Positions 1 through 10,510 of a stretch of 64,000 nucleotides of DNA are shown here, piece by piece. A program made the translations under genes and the position numbers. Source of the DNA: Lasiosphaeris hirsuta. Taxonomy: Eukaryota; Ascomycota; Sordariomycetes; Sordariales; Lasiosphaeriaceae. The first letter of the stretch is position 1, and each line of letters starts with the position of its first letter. Location: the NCBI GenBank assembly GCA_030549175.1, contig JAUKUA010000005.1:2232001-2296000 (forward strand), in the 5' to 3' direction. Below the pieces are notes generated by a model, which searched no databases, was not told the origin of the DNA, and saw nothing but the letters and a program-made list of their open reading frames with translations.

Positions 1-471
1 AATACCCCAAAGACAAGCCCTTCAGTCCGGGTGCGCTTCAACAATGGGGCCTAGATGTCTACCAGGGCCTGGTTAAAGCCTGGACGCCGCCAGGCTTCAC
101 GGCACCGGAATCTACAGAACACGATGAGCTCTAGGAGACGTCACGAAACAAAACAGTAGGAAAGCCATCGGGAGCCCCATCAGTCTCCGATTTACAGATT
201 TAGCATGTTAGTTTTACCAATGTTGTACTTGAAGGTGGACGGCGTCTGTTGAAGCTCGGCGTTGCCCCGAGGCAACAGCGCAATACTTGATTACATTGTT
301 CCGTGTTTTCTTCTTCTTTCTTTTCCGAACCAGCAAGTTCTCGAGCGCTTGATAATCCAACCCGCATGCTACAACACTGCGCCAGAACACTGCGGTATCG
401 CAGAAGGGATGTGGGAGTGTTTTTACATGCCTTCATCTCTGGTGATAGTATTTCTCGTTGTCCCTAATTTC
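1..471. other. Left-edge intergenic stretch, no gene seen
   Basis: This stretch is the 3' flank of the minus-strand Zn2Cys6 gene. Only short overlapping open frames occur, with no domain-like sequence, no plausible splice chain and no RNA-gene motif. A gene lying mostly outside the left edge cannot be excluded. Confidence 0.5.
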
Positions 472-2328
472 TTACATGAGTTCACCCAGACCCCTCAAAC
501 AAACATCTAACCCTCTAGCATGCAGTTCATCCATAATGGCTGCTTGCATGACTGATACTCGCCTCCGAGACCACCAATAATTATCCGTCTGAAAAATCTT
601 GTCTACCGCACGGTACACGTGAAAGAGCAAAACAAGAATCCTCGAATCCCCGCTGGATATCAGAGGCAGCAGGGGCCCAAAACACAGCATGGCAAACGTC
701 ATCACATATCGCACGACATCTTCTCGGCGGAGCAGCGGATGGCCGGTTGCAGCGTCCGGCTGGCTAAATGTCGAGGACGCGGGACAGCCATCACGGTCTG
801 CTATGTAGGCCATTGCTATAGCGAGGCGCGCTACCAGCCGCTTGTAGGCGGCGCGGGTGAGGGCTTCGTCAGGGGCTCCGCCGCTTTTGATGAACTGCTC
901 GCCTTCCTTGTAGCTTTGCCACAGCGTCAACACCTTGTGCATGCGGGCGGTGTGGGGATGGAAGCCAAGAGGTGGGCTAGCTTCGCTTCTCGAGTTCGTG
1001 CTTGCCGCGGTCGATGAAGGTGCGGGTTGGTTGAAGGGTGTAGGGAAAGCGTCGCGGCCGCCGTGATAGCGTGGATTGTCGTACAGCTCCATGAATCCCT
1101 TCGCGTACCGACGCCAGTTCAGCCCGCAGGTACCCACGATATCCTCGAGCGCCATGCATGGTTGGAGCACCGCTACGCGACTGAAGACGCTCTTGTGGCT
1201 TTGGAAGAGGGGCCAGGCCATGAAGAAGATTTGTCTCTGGCCCGTGGCCAGCCAATAGAGGCGATCGCCAGACAGGTCCAGCGGTTGGCCCCCACCACCT
1301 GTCTGGCCATCCATGAAGCTGAGGTCACACCATAGTAGGTGGTGGACTAAGACGGCCCCGCCAAGGAGGGCGTCGCAGTTGTCGGCGGTGATGGGGGCCG
1401 ATAACGCTTCACGGTAGTCGTGGAGGGCCTTGTCGAGGAGTGTGTGCTTGGCCCGGTGATAGCGGGAATCACCTGGGACGAGGTAGGCGAGGTGTGCCGC
1501 TGAGAGTGACAACATGGCATTCACGAGAAAGCTGTGTTGCTGAGACTACGGATGGTGATGCGTTTTAACCTCGAGTTACAAGTGCTACAAATATATGTGG
1601 CTTGGTATATTCCGAAAGAAACCGGTGGGGGGGGGGGGGAGGGGGGAGGCGGCCTACCTGGAAGGCAAGCCGAAGCATGGTCGGCCAAATCCCCTGAAAG
1701 ATCAAGGTAGACTGAGTGAACTTCTCGAAGTGGTGCAGAAGCTCCATGTGGAGCAGATTGACGGAACCGCAGTCAAGCTCTTCTGGTGTCGGGGGCCAGG
1801 CAATCTCGCTCGGGACAGACATCGATGGCGACGAATCGCCGCTCTCTCGGCTGGACACGAACGGTGGTTGACGAACGCACCTCTCCCCGCGCTTTACGCA
1901 GTTTCCACACGGGTCGCCTTCGTCGCACTATTGGGATCCTATCAGCCAACTGTCACGGGCCAGGCTCCCACCCTCTCTGCCTCCGGAAGAGAAATGGAGT
2001 GTGTGTGGCTGGCACTTCCACGTGGAGAGACCAGCAGGTCAGGTCATACATACCTTCACCTTACGCTTCTTACACCGGATACAGCCCAGTCTCGATTTCT
2101 GAGCATCCCATCCGTTAGATTAGACTACATCGTCGGGAGATCCCACTCTGCCGTACGCCCTCCCCTTGCGGCGGCTACTGCCGTCGCAACCAGGGTCTGC
2201 GGTGCAACACAACGTACCCGATGTGGTCTTTTCCTGCGCGCCATGAGCTCCTCGGGTGCCACAACCCGCAGAGTCGGTCGGTCACTGCCATTGGTGACCA
2301 GAAACGTGTGTGCGAAGATCGATCCCAT
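472..2328 (-). CDS. Zn2Cys6 transcription factor, UPC2/sterol-uptake-regulator type
   Basis: Likely a nuclear DNA-binding regulator. Four coding exons on the minus strand: 2328-2218, 2098-2054, 1927-1658 and 1539-472, giving about 497 residues. The zinc cluster is assembled only after splicing: RRKRPHR, then KSRLGCIRCKKRKVK from the 45-nt second exon, then CDEGDPCGNCVKRGERC. This is a perfect CX2CX6CX5CX2CX6C cluster (Cys 43, 46, 53, 59, 62, 69 with the upstream start). Downstream, ELLHHFEKFTQSTL and NAMLSLSAAHLAYL match the Fungal_trans_2 effector domain of Upc2-like factors. Donors are GTACGT, GTATGT and GTAGGC. The start could be 2328 or the internal ATG at 2244; both keep the cluster. The third intron holds a G13 run, and an alternative acceptor six bases upstream of 1539 is also in frame. 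It lies directly downstream of an MFS exporter, a common regulator-target arrangement; the target is inference. Confidence 0.85.
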
Positions 2329-3712
2329 GTCTGCGTATCACCCAGCGCGGGGCGAGGTACCTTGGGCACGTAAGTACTTTCACGCACAGTTGCCAATATA
2401 GACAGCGTCGAATTGAGATAAACCAGGTGGGTTAGGGCCGGGGTCGAGATGCGATGATGATACTGGCGTCGATAAGAAACAAGGCAATGACAGCAGCAGC
2501 AGCCAGATGCAAGGTCCTAGCCGGTATTCCAACCTCGGAAAGCGACGACGGAAACGAAGCAAGCGAGGCGGCTCTGTGCGTTCTTTAAGTAAGGTATCAG
2601 GTCAACCCCGAGATGCCACGGCGGTCAAAGTTAGGCCCGTTATCGTAGGTATGGGCAAAGGACTCGTATGTCAGAGGAGCGCTGCCAAGCAGTGGGACAC
2701 GAAAACGATCCGAAAAGCTTCCTCTCCTACAGCTTCCTATTTCTCCATCTCGTGAATCTTTCCGCTCTCGCGACTTTGGGTAAGAGCGAAACGGACGAGG
2801 CAACGAGCTATACCGCGATGACTGGCTCTGCACCACTACTCTAGGACATCACCTTGATGACTCAAGAGAAGGGGGTTAAGAAAGGAGCGCGGCGCGGAGT
2901 GTTGTTCGACGTCCATGCAGCGAGCTACGCAGGGCCACTGCACGCCGTATTCCCGATGCGGAATGCGAGGTCGTGTGTCTTGGCGAAGGTGCAGAACGAA
3001 GGACAAGCGTGATTGGTGTTGACCGTTAGGATGGAGTTGCAGCCCCCGACACTTTGCACGCCTGGAGATTATTCAGCGTCGGCGTCGACACCGCCAACTC
3101 GCCCCCAGCACGCATGATTATGCAATCTTTATAAACTTGGTAAAAAAACTCGGGTAGGCCCCCCGGTGTTGGTATCTCGGTGCAGGCGTCTCCGCGGCGC
3201 TTCTCATAATGTGACCGGGGATTGGAGAAGCCGTACTGGTCTGAGTCTCCGCGGAGAGACTTTGTCCCTCGGTTGTTTAAAAGATAAAAATATGTCCGAG
3301 GAAATCACCATTTGGGCCGCAAGGGGACTTTATCTGGTCTGCTGCTCATAGCGGCGAGTTGATCACTGATCTCGTTTGGTTCTGGAACTAATGCCCTGGG
3401 GACATATTTACAGATTTGAACGATTTGTTTTATGAGGTAGGTATCAGGGGTTGCCTGTGACCCCATGAATATGCAGCGTCATAACTTTAGGTCTATATAT
3501 AAAGCACCCAACCCGCCGCCGTTAAATCCGGCTCCAACGCAGCAGTCAAGCTTTATCCAAAACGCCGTCCACCTGATAATTACAACCCAGGGCCATCCGG
3601 CATGCAGAGCCGTCATCATTCCCCCATTCACTCCGCTTGGAGCCGGGGAGCCGACTTATTATGAAAAATCCGCGACACGAATACCTCCCTCCTGTCAAAT
3701 TTCTCCGGCGGC
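2329..3712. other. Intergenic: regulator promoter and MFS 3' flank
   Basis: About 1.4 kb between two minus-strand genes. It should hold the promoter of the Zn2Cys6 gene (right of 2328) and the 3' end of the MFS transporter mRNA. Short open frames show no conserved features, and I see no repeat or RNA gene. Confidence 0.5.
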
Positions 3713-5877
3713 TCAGAAATGTGACCCCTTTTCTCCCCTCCCCTCCAGACGGGCATCTTCCTTCTCGTGAGTATGAATGCTGTCCCCCGCAACCGTGCTC
3801 TCATTGTCGCTCGTCGCCGCACCGGCCTCGTCACCAAGGACGTGGCCGTCCAGGAAACTTAATTGCGGGGTCTGCTGGTGGCTCTTGGTCGCCCTGATGG
3901 ACCTCATTGTCTGGGTGCGCGAGAGCACCAGCTCGACATCGGCGATGGCCACCTCCTCGGTGATAGGGACGGCCTGGTTGCGCATGTGCTGCAGGATAGC
4001 GGCGGCCTCGGCAGCGTACTTGCACCGCATGCGGATCTGCGCGCCGTAGTGGTAGAAGAGGAACGGGAACGGCATGCACGCCAGCGACAAGAAGGCCGGA
4101 ATGGTGCTGGCCCAGTGGATGCCCAGGTTGGCGTACATGTAGGTCGTGAAGAGGGGGAATGCGGCGCCGAAGAGCGAGCGCAGAACCGAGTTGGACGCGA
4201 GCACCGAAGCGGCGAAGACGGTATAGCTGTCGATCAGATACGTCAGGAGCGCGAGGAAAACTAGGACGAGTCCAGCGGCGAAGAAAGCCGAGGCGATGAT
4301 GGGCACGACGAAGTGGACCTCGGAGCCGTTGGTCCAGGCGAACCAGAACAGGCCGACGGGCAGCAGGACGGATCCGACGCAAGCCAGCGGTAGGCGGGCC
4401 TCAGGCGGCGCGTTACCGCCGTGTGCTGCGGCGACGCGAGAATAGCGCTTGTTGTCATACATGGCGTACGAGACACCGCTGAGCATACCGACGGCGACAC
4501 CGATGAAGGCGAGGCCGCCAATACCAGCACTCCACCCGCGGTGGATCTGGAAAACGATGGGGAAGGCGGCGAAGAGCATGTAAAGGGTGCCGTAGACGAT
4601 GGCCATGTAGATGGACGTCAGGAGAACGATGGGCTCGGTGAAGAGCAGCACCCATGGGCGCACAAGAACCTTCTTGATCTGCTCATTCTTCGCTTTCTTG
4701 ATCGTCCCCTTGCTTCCGTCGCCGTGGCTGTGGAGGTCGAGCTTGGAGATGTAAACCTTGCCCGTCATCTTGGATAGCCTGGTGGCACGGATCCGGAGAA
4801 GATAGGGTGCGTACGTCTCGGGGACGTAGAGCGAGCACGCAATCCAGAGGATGCCAGTAATGATGGCCATGAGGCCTTGGACCCAGCGCCAGCCTTCAGC
4901 TTCGCCCTTCATTTCACAAACGTCAGTTCGTGTTGCGAAAAAGGGTTTACCCCTTGGGATGCGACGCAGCTTCGAGTGAGACCCACCAAGAAACCACCGA
5001 TAATAGGTCCGATGGAAGGGCCAAGGAAGGGCGCCATGGCGAACACACACGAAGCGAGCCCTCTCTCTGCACAGGAAACTATATCAGCACTTGTGCTCTC
5101 TAAGTACTAGATGGTTTTCTGGGTAGGGCACGCACCATTGGCCGTAAACATATCAGCAATGACGCCCCCTGAGTTCGTCAACGGCGATGAGCCGAACGAG
5201 CCAGCGAAGAAGCGCAGAATGATGAGCGTCTCAATGTTATGCGCTCCAGCAGCACCGGCGTTGAAGATCGTCAAGGCCATGTAAGTGAAGAAGAAGAGAA
5301 GTTGCCGGCCATAAAATTCTAATCACCAGCACTGCACGTCAGCATAACAATCCCACCTCATTTTACCCCTGAAAGACAACATACCGCTAAGAGGCGCCCA
5401 CAGCAACGGCCCAACAGCGAAACCCAAGACGAAGAGCGAGATACCGCAGATGGCGAGCTCAGTTGAGATTTGAAAGTCCTTTATGACGGATGATATGCCG
5501 CCCGAGTAGGCCGTGCTGACGAGGGCGACGGCGAGGGTCGCAAAAGCCTGCATGATGGTAATGGTCCACTTTTTGCTCGCGGGATATTGCATCGGGTTAC
5601 GCGGGTCTTCCGCTAGGAACTCGACGACGTACGGGACCGCATTGGTTCCCTCGCCGCTGTACTGATGGTTCAGCACCTCCGGAGTGACGCCGGCGGGATC
5701 AAAGACGCGGGAGAAGTGGGAGACGGGCTTGGCGGCTTGGGCCTCGACGTCGGCATCGGCATGGAGGCCAACATTGTCGACTCCGGGCCTGCTCTCTTCG
5801 GCCATGACGGTCATGGAAGATGATGTGGATGGGGGCGTGGTGGTGTTGTTGTTGTTGTTGTTGTTGTTGGCCGCCAT
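3713..5877 (-). CDS. MFS multidrug/H+ antiporter, DHA1 (12-TM) family
   Basis: Likely a plasma-membrane proton-coupled exporter of drugs or metabolites. Four exons: 5877-5385, 5318-5136, 5066-4987 and 4906-3713, together about 649 residues; each junction keeps the frame (GTATGT, GTGCGT and GTGGGT donors). A cytosolic N-terminus of about 105 residues carries an eight-Asn run encoded by AAC repeats. The membrane part shows the family's marks: PLSEFYGRQ after TM2 (motif A), [16 protein letters not shown] in TM5 (motif C, antiporter signature) and EGWRWVQG following it. The second half has six more hydrophobic segments ending in [10 protein letters not shown], then a hydrophilic tail of about 100 residues. 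Length and layout match fungal DHA1 multidrug exporters. Substrate is not predictable. The next gene downstream on the same strand is a Zn2Cys6 regulator. Confidence 0.9.
5845..5868. repeat. (GTT)8 microsatellite encoding poly-Asn
   Basis: Eight perfect GTT units on the plus strand lie inside the first exon of the MFS gene, four codons after the start, and are read as AAC codons (Asn8) on the minus strand. Trinucleotide runs in coding sequence change length without changing frame. Confidence 0.9.
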
Positions 5878-6352
5878 TAGGGGCTACAGGCGAGCAGTAG
5901 GGTAGACAGGCCAGACGCACATACACAAGACGAAATAAGTAAACGAGAGACTGTCGATATGTATGGTGAATGCCCTAACACCATCCTAGCAAGTCGGGGT
6001 TCCGAAGAGAAGGGCGAAGATCCGGATGGGCTCAGTGATATAAGACATGGCCAAGACTCTAGCCTGTTTTCTTCATCCTCCTCTCCATTTCTAATTCCGT
6101 CGGACGGGTCCTCCTCACTAGAAAACTCGAATCCCGCTTCCGATGGCGGCCCAGAGCCGAGGCCAGACTCCACCGAGGCATCACGGAGCGAGATGGAATT
6201 AAGCTGTGGACGGACATCGGGTCCAAATTCAAGTCCATACAGGGATTGGTAATGGGGGATGCAAAGCACCAGGCGGGTCAAAAGGGAGGCTTGCGGCTCT
6301 GCCGAATCCCGCCGCAACTTGAGCGTTCCCCAATCAGGCTCGCTCCATCTCT

Positions 6353-6371
6353 CATGATTGACGCAATCATG
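6353..6371. promoter_or_regulatory. Perfect inverted repeat upstream of MFS gene
   Basis: CATGATTG, spacer ACG, CAATCATG: two 8-bp arms about 475 bp upstream of the MFS start codon. The core TTGACGCAA is a dyad of the kind bound by bZIP-type dimers. That it is a binding site is inference from symmetry and position. Confidence 0.3.
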
Positions 6372-7288
6372 ATGGATGGCAGGCCGGGACGGAGCGGCGG
6401 GGGAGCAGCGGTCGAGGTAGGGTGATGATTGTTATCTTGTCATGATTTGCCACGCGTCCTTCGTTGGCACGCGTTGCATAGTCCAATCCGCAGTCCACCA
6501 TGCGCTGTACGCAGTAGGTACGCAGTACGCAGGGCTTTTACGCGGGGCTCGGGATAAGCTCCCGCTGCGCCATGTGCTGCTGGGAGCACACGCAACGAGC
6601 ATGGGTGCCGCCGGGAAAAAAGTAGAGACGAACACCTACCTGTCTATGACAAGGAGCCCGCTTTTTAGATTTCGCCTAGGATAGTTCTGACAACGGCGTA
6701 TCCCTGTTACCGTTCGAGAATGCCTCGGCTCATCGGCGGAGGACGTAGAGTGGTGGGGGTCGCAACAAAGGACGGACTGAAAAGTAGAATGGGTTCATGC
6801 AATGCTGAGAGGACGCTGTCTTGACTTTCTCCGCTGTCTCACCGGCGACCGCCCGTCGTTCAATCGTTGGGAATCCACTAGGCCTGGTTGGCAAGCGATA
6901 AGAAGGGTGGAATCAAGAAAAAGCAGAGACATCTGGAGCAGAGACAGCTGTCAATGAATGGCAACTTGTGCGTGTGATGCGCTTGAATCGCCGATAGGCT
7001 GGGACACACTAATGATCCTGGCTGAGATCCCGAGCGACCCATCAGCTCGGCGCCCCAGAGACATGCCGTGCAAGCCCCACCTACTAGGAACGCATCCAGG
7101 CTGATCGGAACACGACGAGACCGACATACCGACTTTCTGATGGAATCACCTCGGTGCGTCGGTCGGCCGTCGGGGGGTATGAAGAGGAGTACGGGGTAGA
7201 CTGTATACAGAGAAATCGCCCCACGCTGCATGCCCAGGCACCTTCGCCGTAGAGCATTGACTTATTCCGCTAGGTAGGCACAGAGAGG

Positions 7289-7310
7289 AAAAAAAAAAAA
7301 AAAAAAAAAA
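7289..7310. repeat. A22 mononucleotide run
   Basis: Twenty-two consecutive A on the plus strand (T on the minus) in the 3' flank of the minus-strand methyltransferase gene. It could be a poly(dA:dT) nucleosome-excluding element; an old retro-derived tail is also possible, but no adjacent retrosequence is recognisable. Confidence 0.85.
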
Positions 7311-7696
7311 GGTGCCGAGGCCACCACGGCTGCTTGTGCCGTCATTCACACACTTCTGCAGCGGGCTTGCCAGCACCGACGTATCCTTGGCGTTTATATC
7401 CGTTGCCAGCATGCAAGACATGACGGCAATCAGAGGGTTATCGCCGTCCGAAGGTGGCGTCACCGGGCCGATCCGAGGCCAATATTCATCTTTTCGGTCC
7501 AATTCAATGCGCCGCTCCGCTGCTGCCGTTTCTGCCGATTGCCATTATCAATCACGCACCTCCACCACTGAGAAGATATGCCTGGTCGTTGCTGCTGCGC
7601 TGCCGTCGCGACTTGACGTTGCATTGATATCCGCAGAGGGCTTCACGGCCGTTACCTGCTTCTAGTATTGTAGTTGTAGTCCCGGACCACCACCAC

Positions 7697-9663
7697 TCAG
7701 TCCTCAAAACCGCCCCAATCGTCATTGTCATCCTCACTGCGGGAATCAACCGCCCCTTCCGCCTTCAAAGTAGGCATGCCCGTCGCGTCCCGTGAAATCC
7801 GTCCCTGGGCATCCCTGACGTACGGTCCATCATCGTCGCCCTCGTAGCCCCCCGCACCCTCCTCATCCACCTCAGCCGCCTTCTTCCCGGTATCCTTAAA
7901 CGTCGGAATTCCGTTCGCATCCCTCACAATCCTCCCTTCCCCATCGCGCACATACGGGCCGCCCTCATCCTCAACATCCCCCTCCTCCTCTCCGCTCCTG
8001 ACAAATCCAGCAACAAAGAACCCCATCACCCCCTTCCCATCATCTCGGTTCGCACGCACACACCCCTCCGCCACTTCCGAGTCACCCTCACACGCATCTA
8101 TATCACCCCGCACCGGCCACTCCCTCATCCCGCCGACCTGCCGCCCGCGCGCAAGGATGCGCCAGCCCCTCTGCTTCGCGATCTTTGAAGCCAGCGCCCG
8201 CAGCACCACGTGCTCGTTCTCGCCCGCGTAGATGGAGCACGTCGAGTACGTGATTTTCCTGGCGGCCGGGAACGCGAAGGCGTGCAGCAGCAGGGCGAGC
8301 TGGAAGGTGGCGAGCGCTTCGATGCGCGTCTTGAGGTCCTTTTCCGAGCTCAGTGTTGTCGTGGTGCCGTCATCGTCAACAATGACCGGGAGGGGTTTGG
8401 ATTCTTCAGAAGTTTCTGAGCGTTTGCGTTTCTTAGAGTCCTTTTTCGTATCCTTCTTTTTGTGGTTGTTGGTGGCGGAAGAGGGAAGTTCTGGAAGGTG
8501 CAGCTCGGGCATGTCGTCGCGCCCGACGATGCCGCTGCCAGAACAGCTAGGGTCAAGGAGGAGCGCACCCACTCGCTGGTAGGCTGCGGCGCGGGGGTCG
8601 ACTTTGAGGAAGTCTTGACCTTGGTGGATGGTGGTGATACGGTCAGATCCGGCTGTCTTGACCATGCGCTCTAGGGTCTTGGCTCTGTTCTTGTCCTTCT
8701 CGAATGCGTGTATTCTCGACTTCTTGTCACCCGCCTTTGTGGGATTGAGGCAGCGCTCTACCATGATAGAAGCCAGATGCGTGGTCTTGTTCCCTGGTGC
8801 CGCACACGTGTCGGCAACGTCCCCATCTTCGGGCTGCGGGTCGAGTAGGTACGCGGGGAAGCACGACGCCTTGTCCTGCAGAATGAGTGCGCCCGACTTG
8901 TAGGCCTCGCTCTTGGTGACCTCGGTGCCTAGCGGGACGGCGATCAGGTTGGGGATGTTCCCATCCAGACACAGGATCTTCTCCGCATTACCGGCGGCGC
9001 CCTGGGGAGCCGCCATGACATCTTGCACCGTGGGGACAACCTCGTAGCCGCGGAAAGTCGTCTCCAACTGCTCGTCCACGGTGGTCTTGAGCGTGTTGAC
9101 GCGCACCCAACGGGGATGCGCCGGGCGACCTCCCGACGCCGAGAAGGCGGCCTCGGCCTCAACTAAGCTCCTAAAGGCCTCGGGTGTGGAGCACTTGCGG
9201 CGCAGACGTGCGCGCGTCAGTTCAGAGGTCAGCCGGGCCTTGTGGCGCTCCACGGCGGCGCGGAGGCCGTGTGTTGCCGGCAGGGCGATGCCGCGCTTGG
9301 TGATCAAGAAGTCATGAACGAGCAGCAGGGCCAAGACGGGAGTGAGCTATGAGAGTAGTCAGTACCGTCTCAGGTTGGATAATGGGTAGCAGTCACCAGT
9401 CATACCTTTCGCTCCGTTTGGAGGAGCCGGGCATTGTCGATGACTTCCTTGAGCACGGGACTCCATTTGCACGACTCGAGGGCCAATGCGTAAACCTGAG
9501 CTGGCAGCGACTTGAGGTCTTTGCTGCCGAAAACTCTGGATTTCAAGCTACCACCGCGCGTTGCTGGCGCCGATAGTAAAGCAGCTGTTTCATGATACAG
9601 AGACATGTTTGCGCTCAGCACCGAATACTTTGACAGCTTTGAAGAGAACTTGTCTAGATTCAA
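7697..9663 (-). CDS. RCM1: NSUN5/Rcm1-type 25S rRNA cytosine-C5 methyltransferase
   Basis: Predicted SAM-dependent m5C methyltransferase of large-subunit rRNA, acting in the nucleolus. Two exons, 9663-9406 and 9346-7697 (GTATGA donor, CATAG acceptor), about 635 residues. MSLYHETAALL at the internal ATG 9606 aligns with the usual NSUN5 N-terminus, so translation may start there instead of 9663. Visible motifs: HPRWVRVNTLKT (N1/PUA-like region), DTCAAPGNKTTHL (SAM-binding motif I), LLLDPSCSGSG (motif IV with catalytic-site Cys) and ITYSTCSIYAGENE (motif VI with the TC nucleophile pair). A Lys/Arg-rich insert sits between motifs IV and VI. After the catalytic fold there is an unusual acidic tail made of two imperfect 44-residue repeats, ending in DWGGFED. 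The family assignment is strong; the exact target cytosine is inferred from yeast Rcm1. Confidence 0.9.
7700..7963 (-). repeat. Two imperfect 44-residue repeats in the NSUN5 C-terminus
   Basis: Copy 1 (7963-7832) and copy 2 (7831-7700) each begin with the pattern GPYVRDxxGRIxRDAxGxPTxK and continue with about 21 mostly acidic residues. The DNA copies have diverged, so the duplication is not recent. Confidence 0.85.
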
Positions 9664-10510
9664 AGATTTGTTGTTGTTGACCTAACCGAGATTTCCAAAG
9701 CGAGTTGAAGTCTTTTTCCACAGGCTCAACTCACCTGGGTGGTAGGTCCCCACTTATCTATCCCCTGTGAAGGCCATTTCAGCGCAACCAAAGGCCCAAG
9801 CTCATAGGTACCTAGCCCGGATGCGCACCTCATATCAACCACAATGTATAAACTACCCAAGGTAATCTACCTACCTACACCAACTCAGGTCACCAAGAGG
9901 CAATCACAACAGTTACACCTCGGTTTCAACAACTCAGCTTGATTTCAGCGCCAGCATAAATGTTGGGGATATATTTTATACCCATTGTCCAATACTCTAT
10001 TCTATGTAAAAAGGCTTACTTGCTTTGCCCCCCCCCCCGAGACTTTGTCGCCGCAAGGAGAAAAAGACACGGAGGCGAGACTGAACAATCGTTGCCCAAA
10101 GCCCGTCGAGAATCGAAATGCTAATACATACATGCAAAATGATTGTCAAAAGAATAGAATGGGTTGTTTCTACAGCCCAGTACTCTCGCCGAGCGAGTCA
10201 TAAATGTCCAAAAAGAAGAGAAGTATGACCAGTTTCATAATGTCGTGACGCCCAAATCCCACCCGTTGGCCGGCGCCGTTTTTGCTTGTCCCCTGTAGAA
10301 CAAAAAAGAAGAAGAAAAAATTGTTCCAACGAAGCTTCCAAATCCCCACTCCGTTCTAATGTCTGAATGGTTTGCTAAGGAAAGAAAAAAGGTGCAGGAA
10401 TACAAGTATTCAGTTCCAGGACGACAGGCGCCTGGAAGCGAACGAGAAAGCAAAGGTTTCAAAGCTGGGGGGGGGGGGGGGGGGGGGGGGGGGTGCCATA
10501 TGAGAAGCTA
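9664..10510. other. Intergenic: NSUN5 promoter and DUF1996 3' flank
   Basis: About 850 bp. The left part is the 5' flank of the methyltransferase and has short CCTA/GGTA-type repeats around 9800-9890, common in promoters of these fungi. The right part is the 3' flank of the secreted protein gene and contains a G27 run. No gene seen. Confidence 0.5.
10467..10493. repeat. G27 mononucleotide run
   Basis: Twenty-seven uninterrupted G on the plus strand, 17 bp beyond the stop codon of the minus-strand DUF1996-WSC gene. If transcribed with that gene it would be a poly-C stretch in the 3' UTR. Run length may be imprecise in any assembly. Confidence 0.9.

Larger units (their letters stand above)
5878..7696. 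other. Intergenic: MFS promoter region and methyltransferase 3' flank
   Basis: About 1.8 kb without a supportable gene. It should carry the MFS promoter and the 3' UTR of the NSUN5 homologue. Two things stand out: a perfect inverted repeat at 6353-6371 and an A22 run at 7289-7310. The open frames here are low-complexity or shadows. Confidence 0.5.

Noticed and set aside
7289..7310. A22 run as the tail of a retrotransposed element
   Set aside because: No reverse-transcriptase, processed-gene sequence or target-site duplication could be seen next to it.
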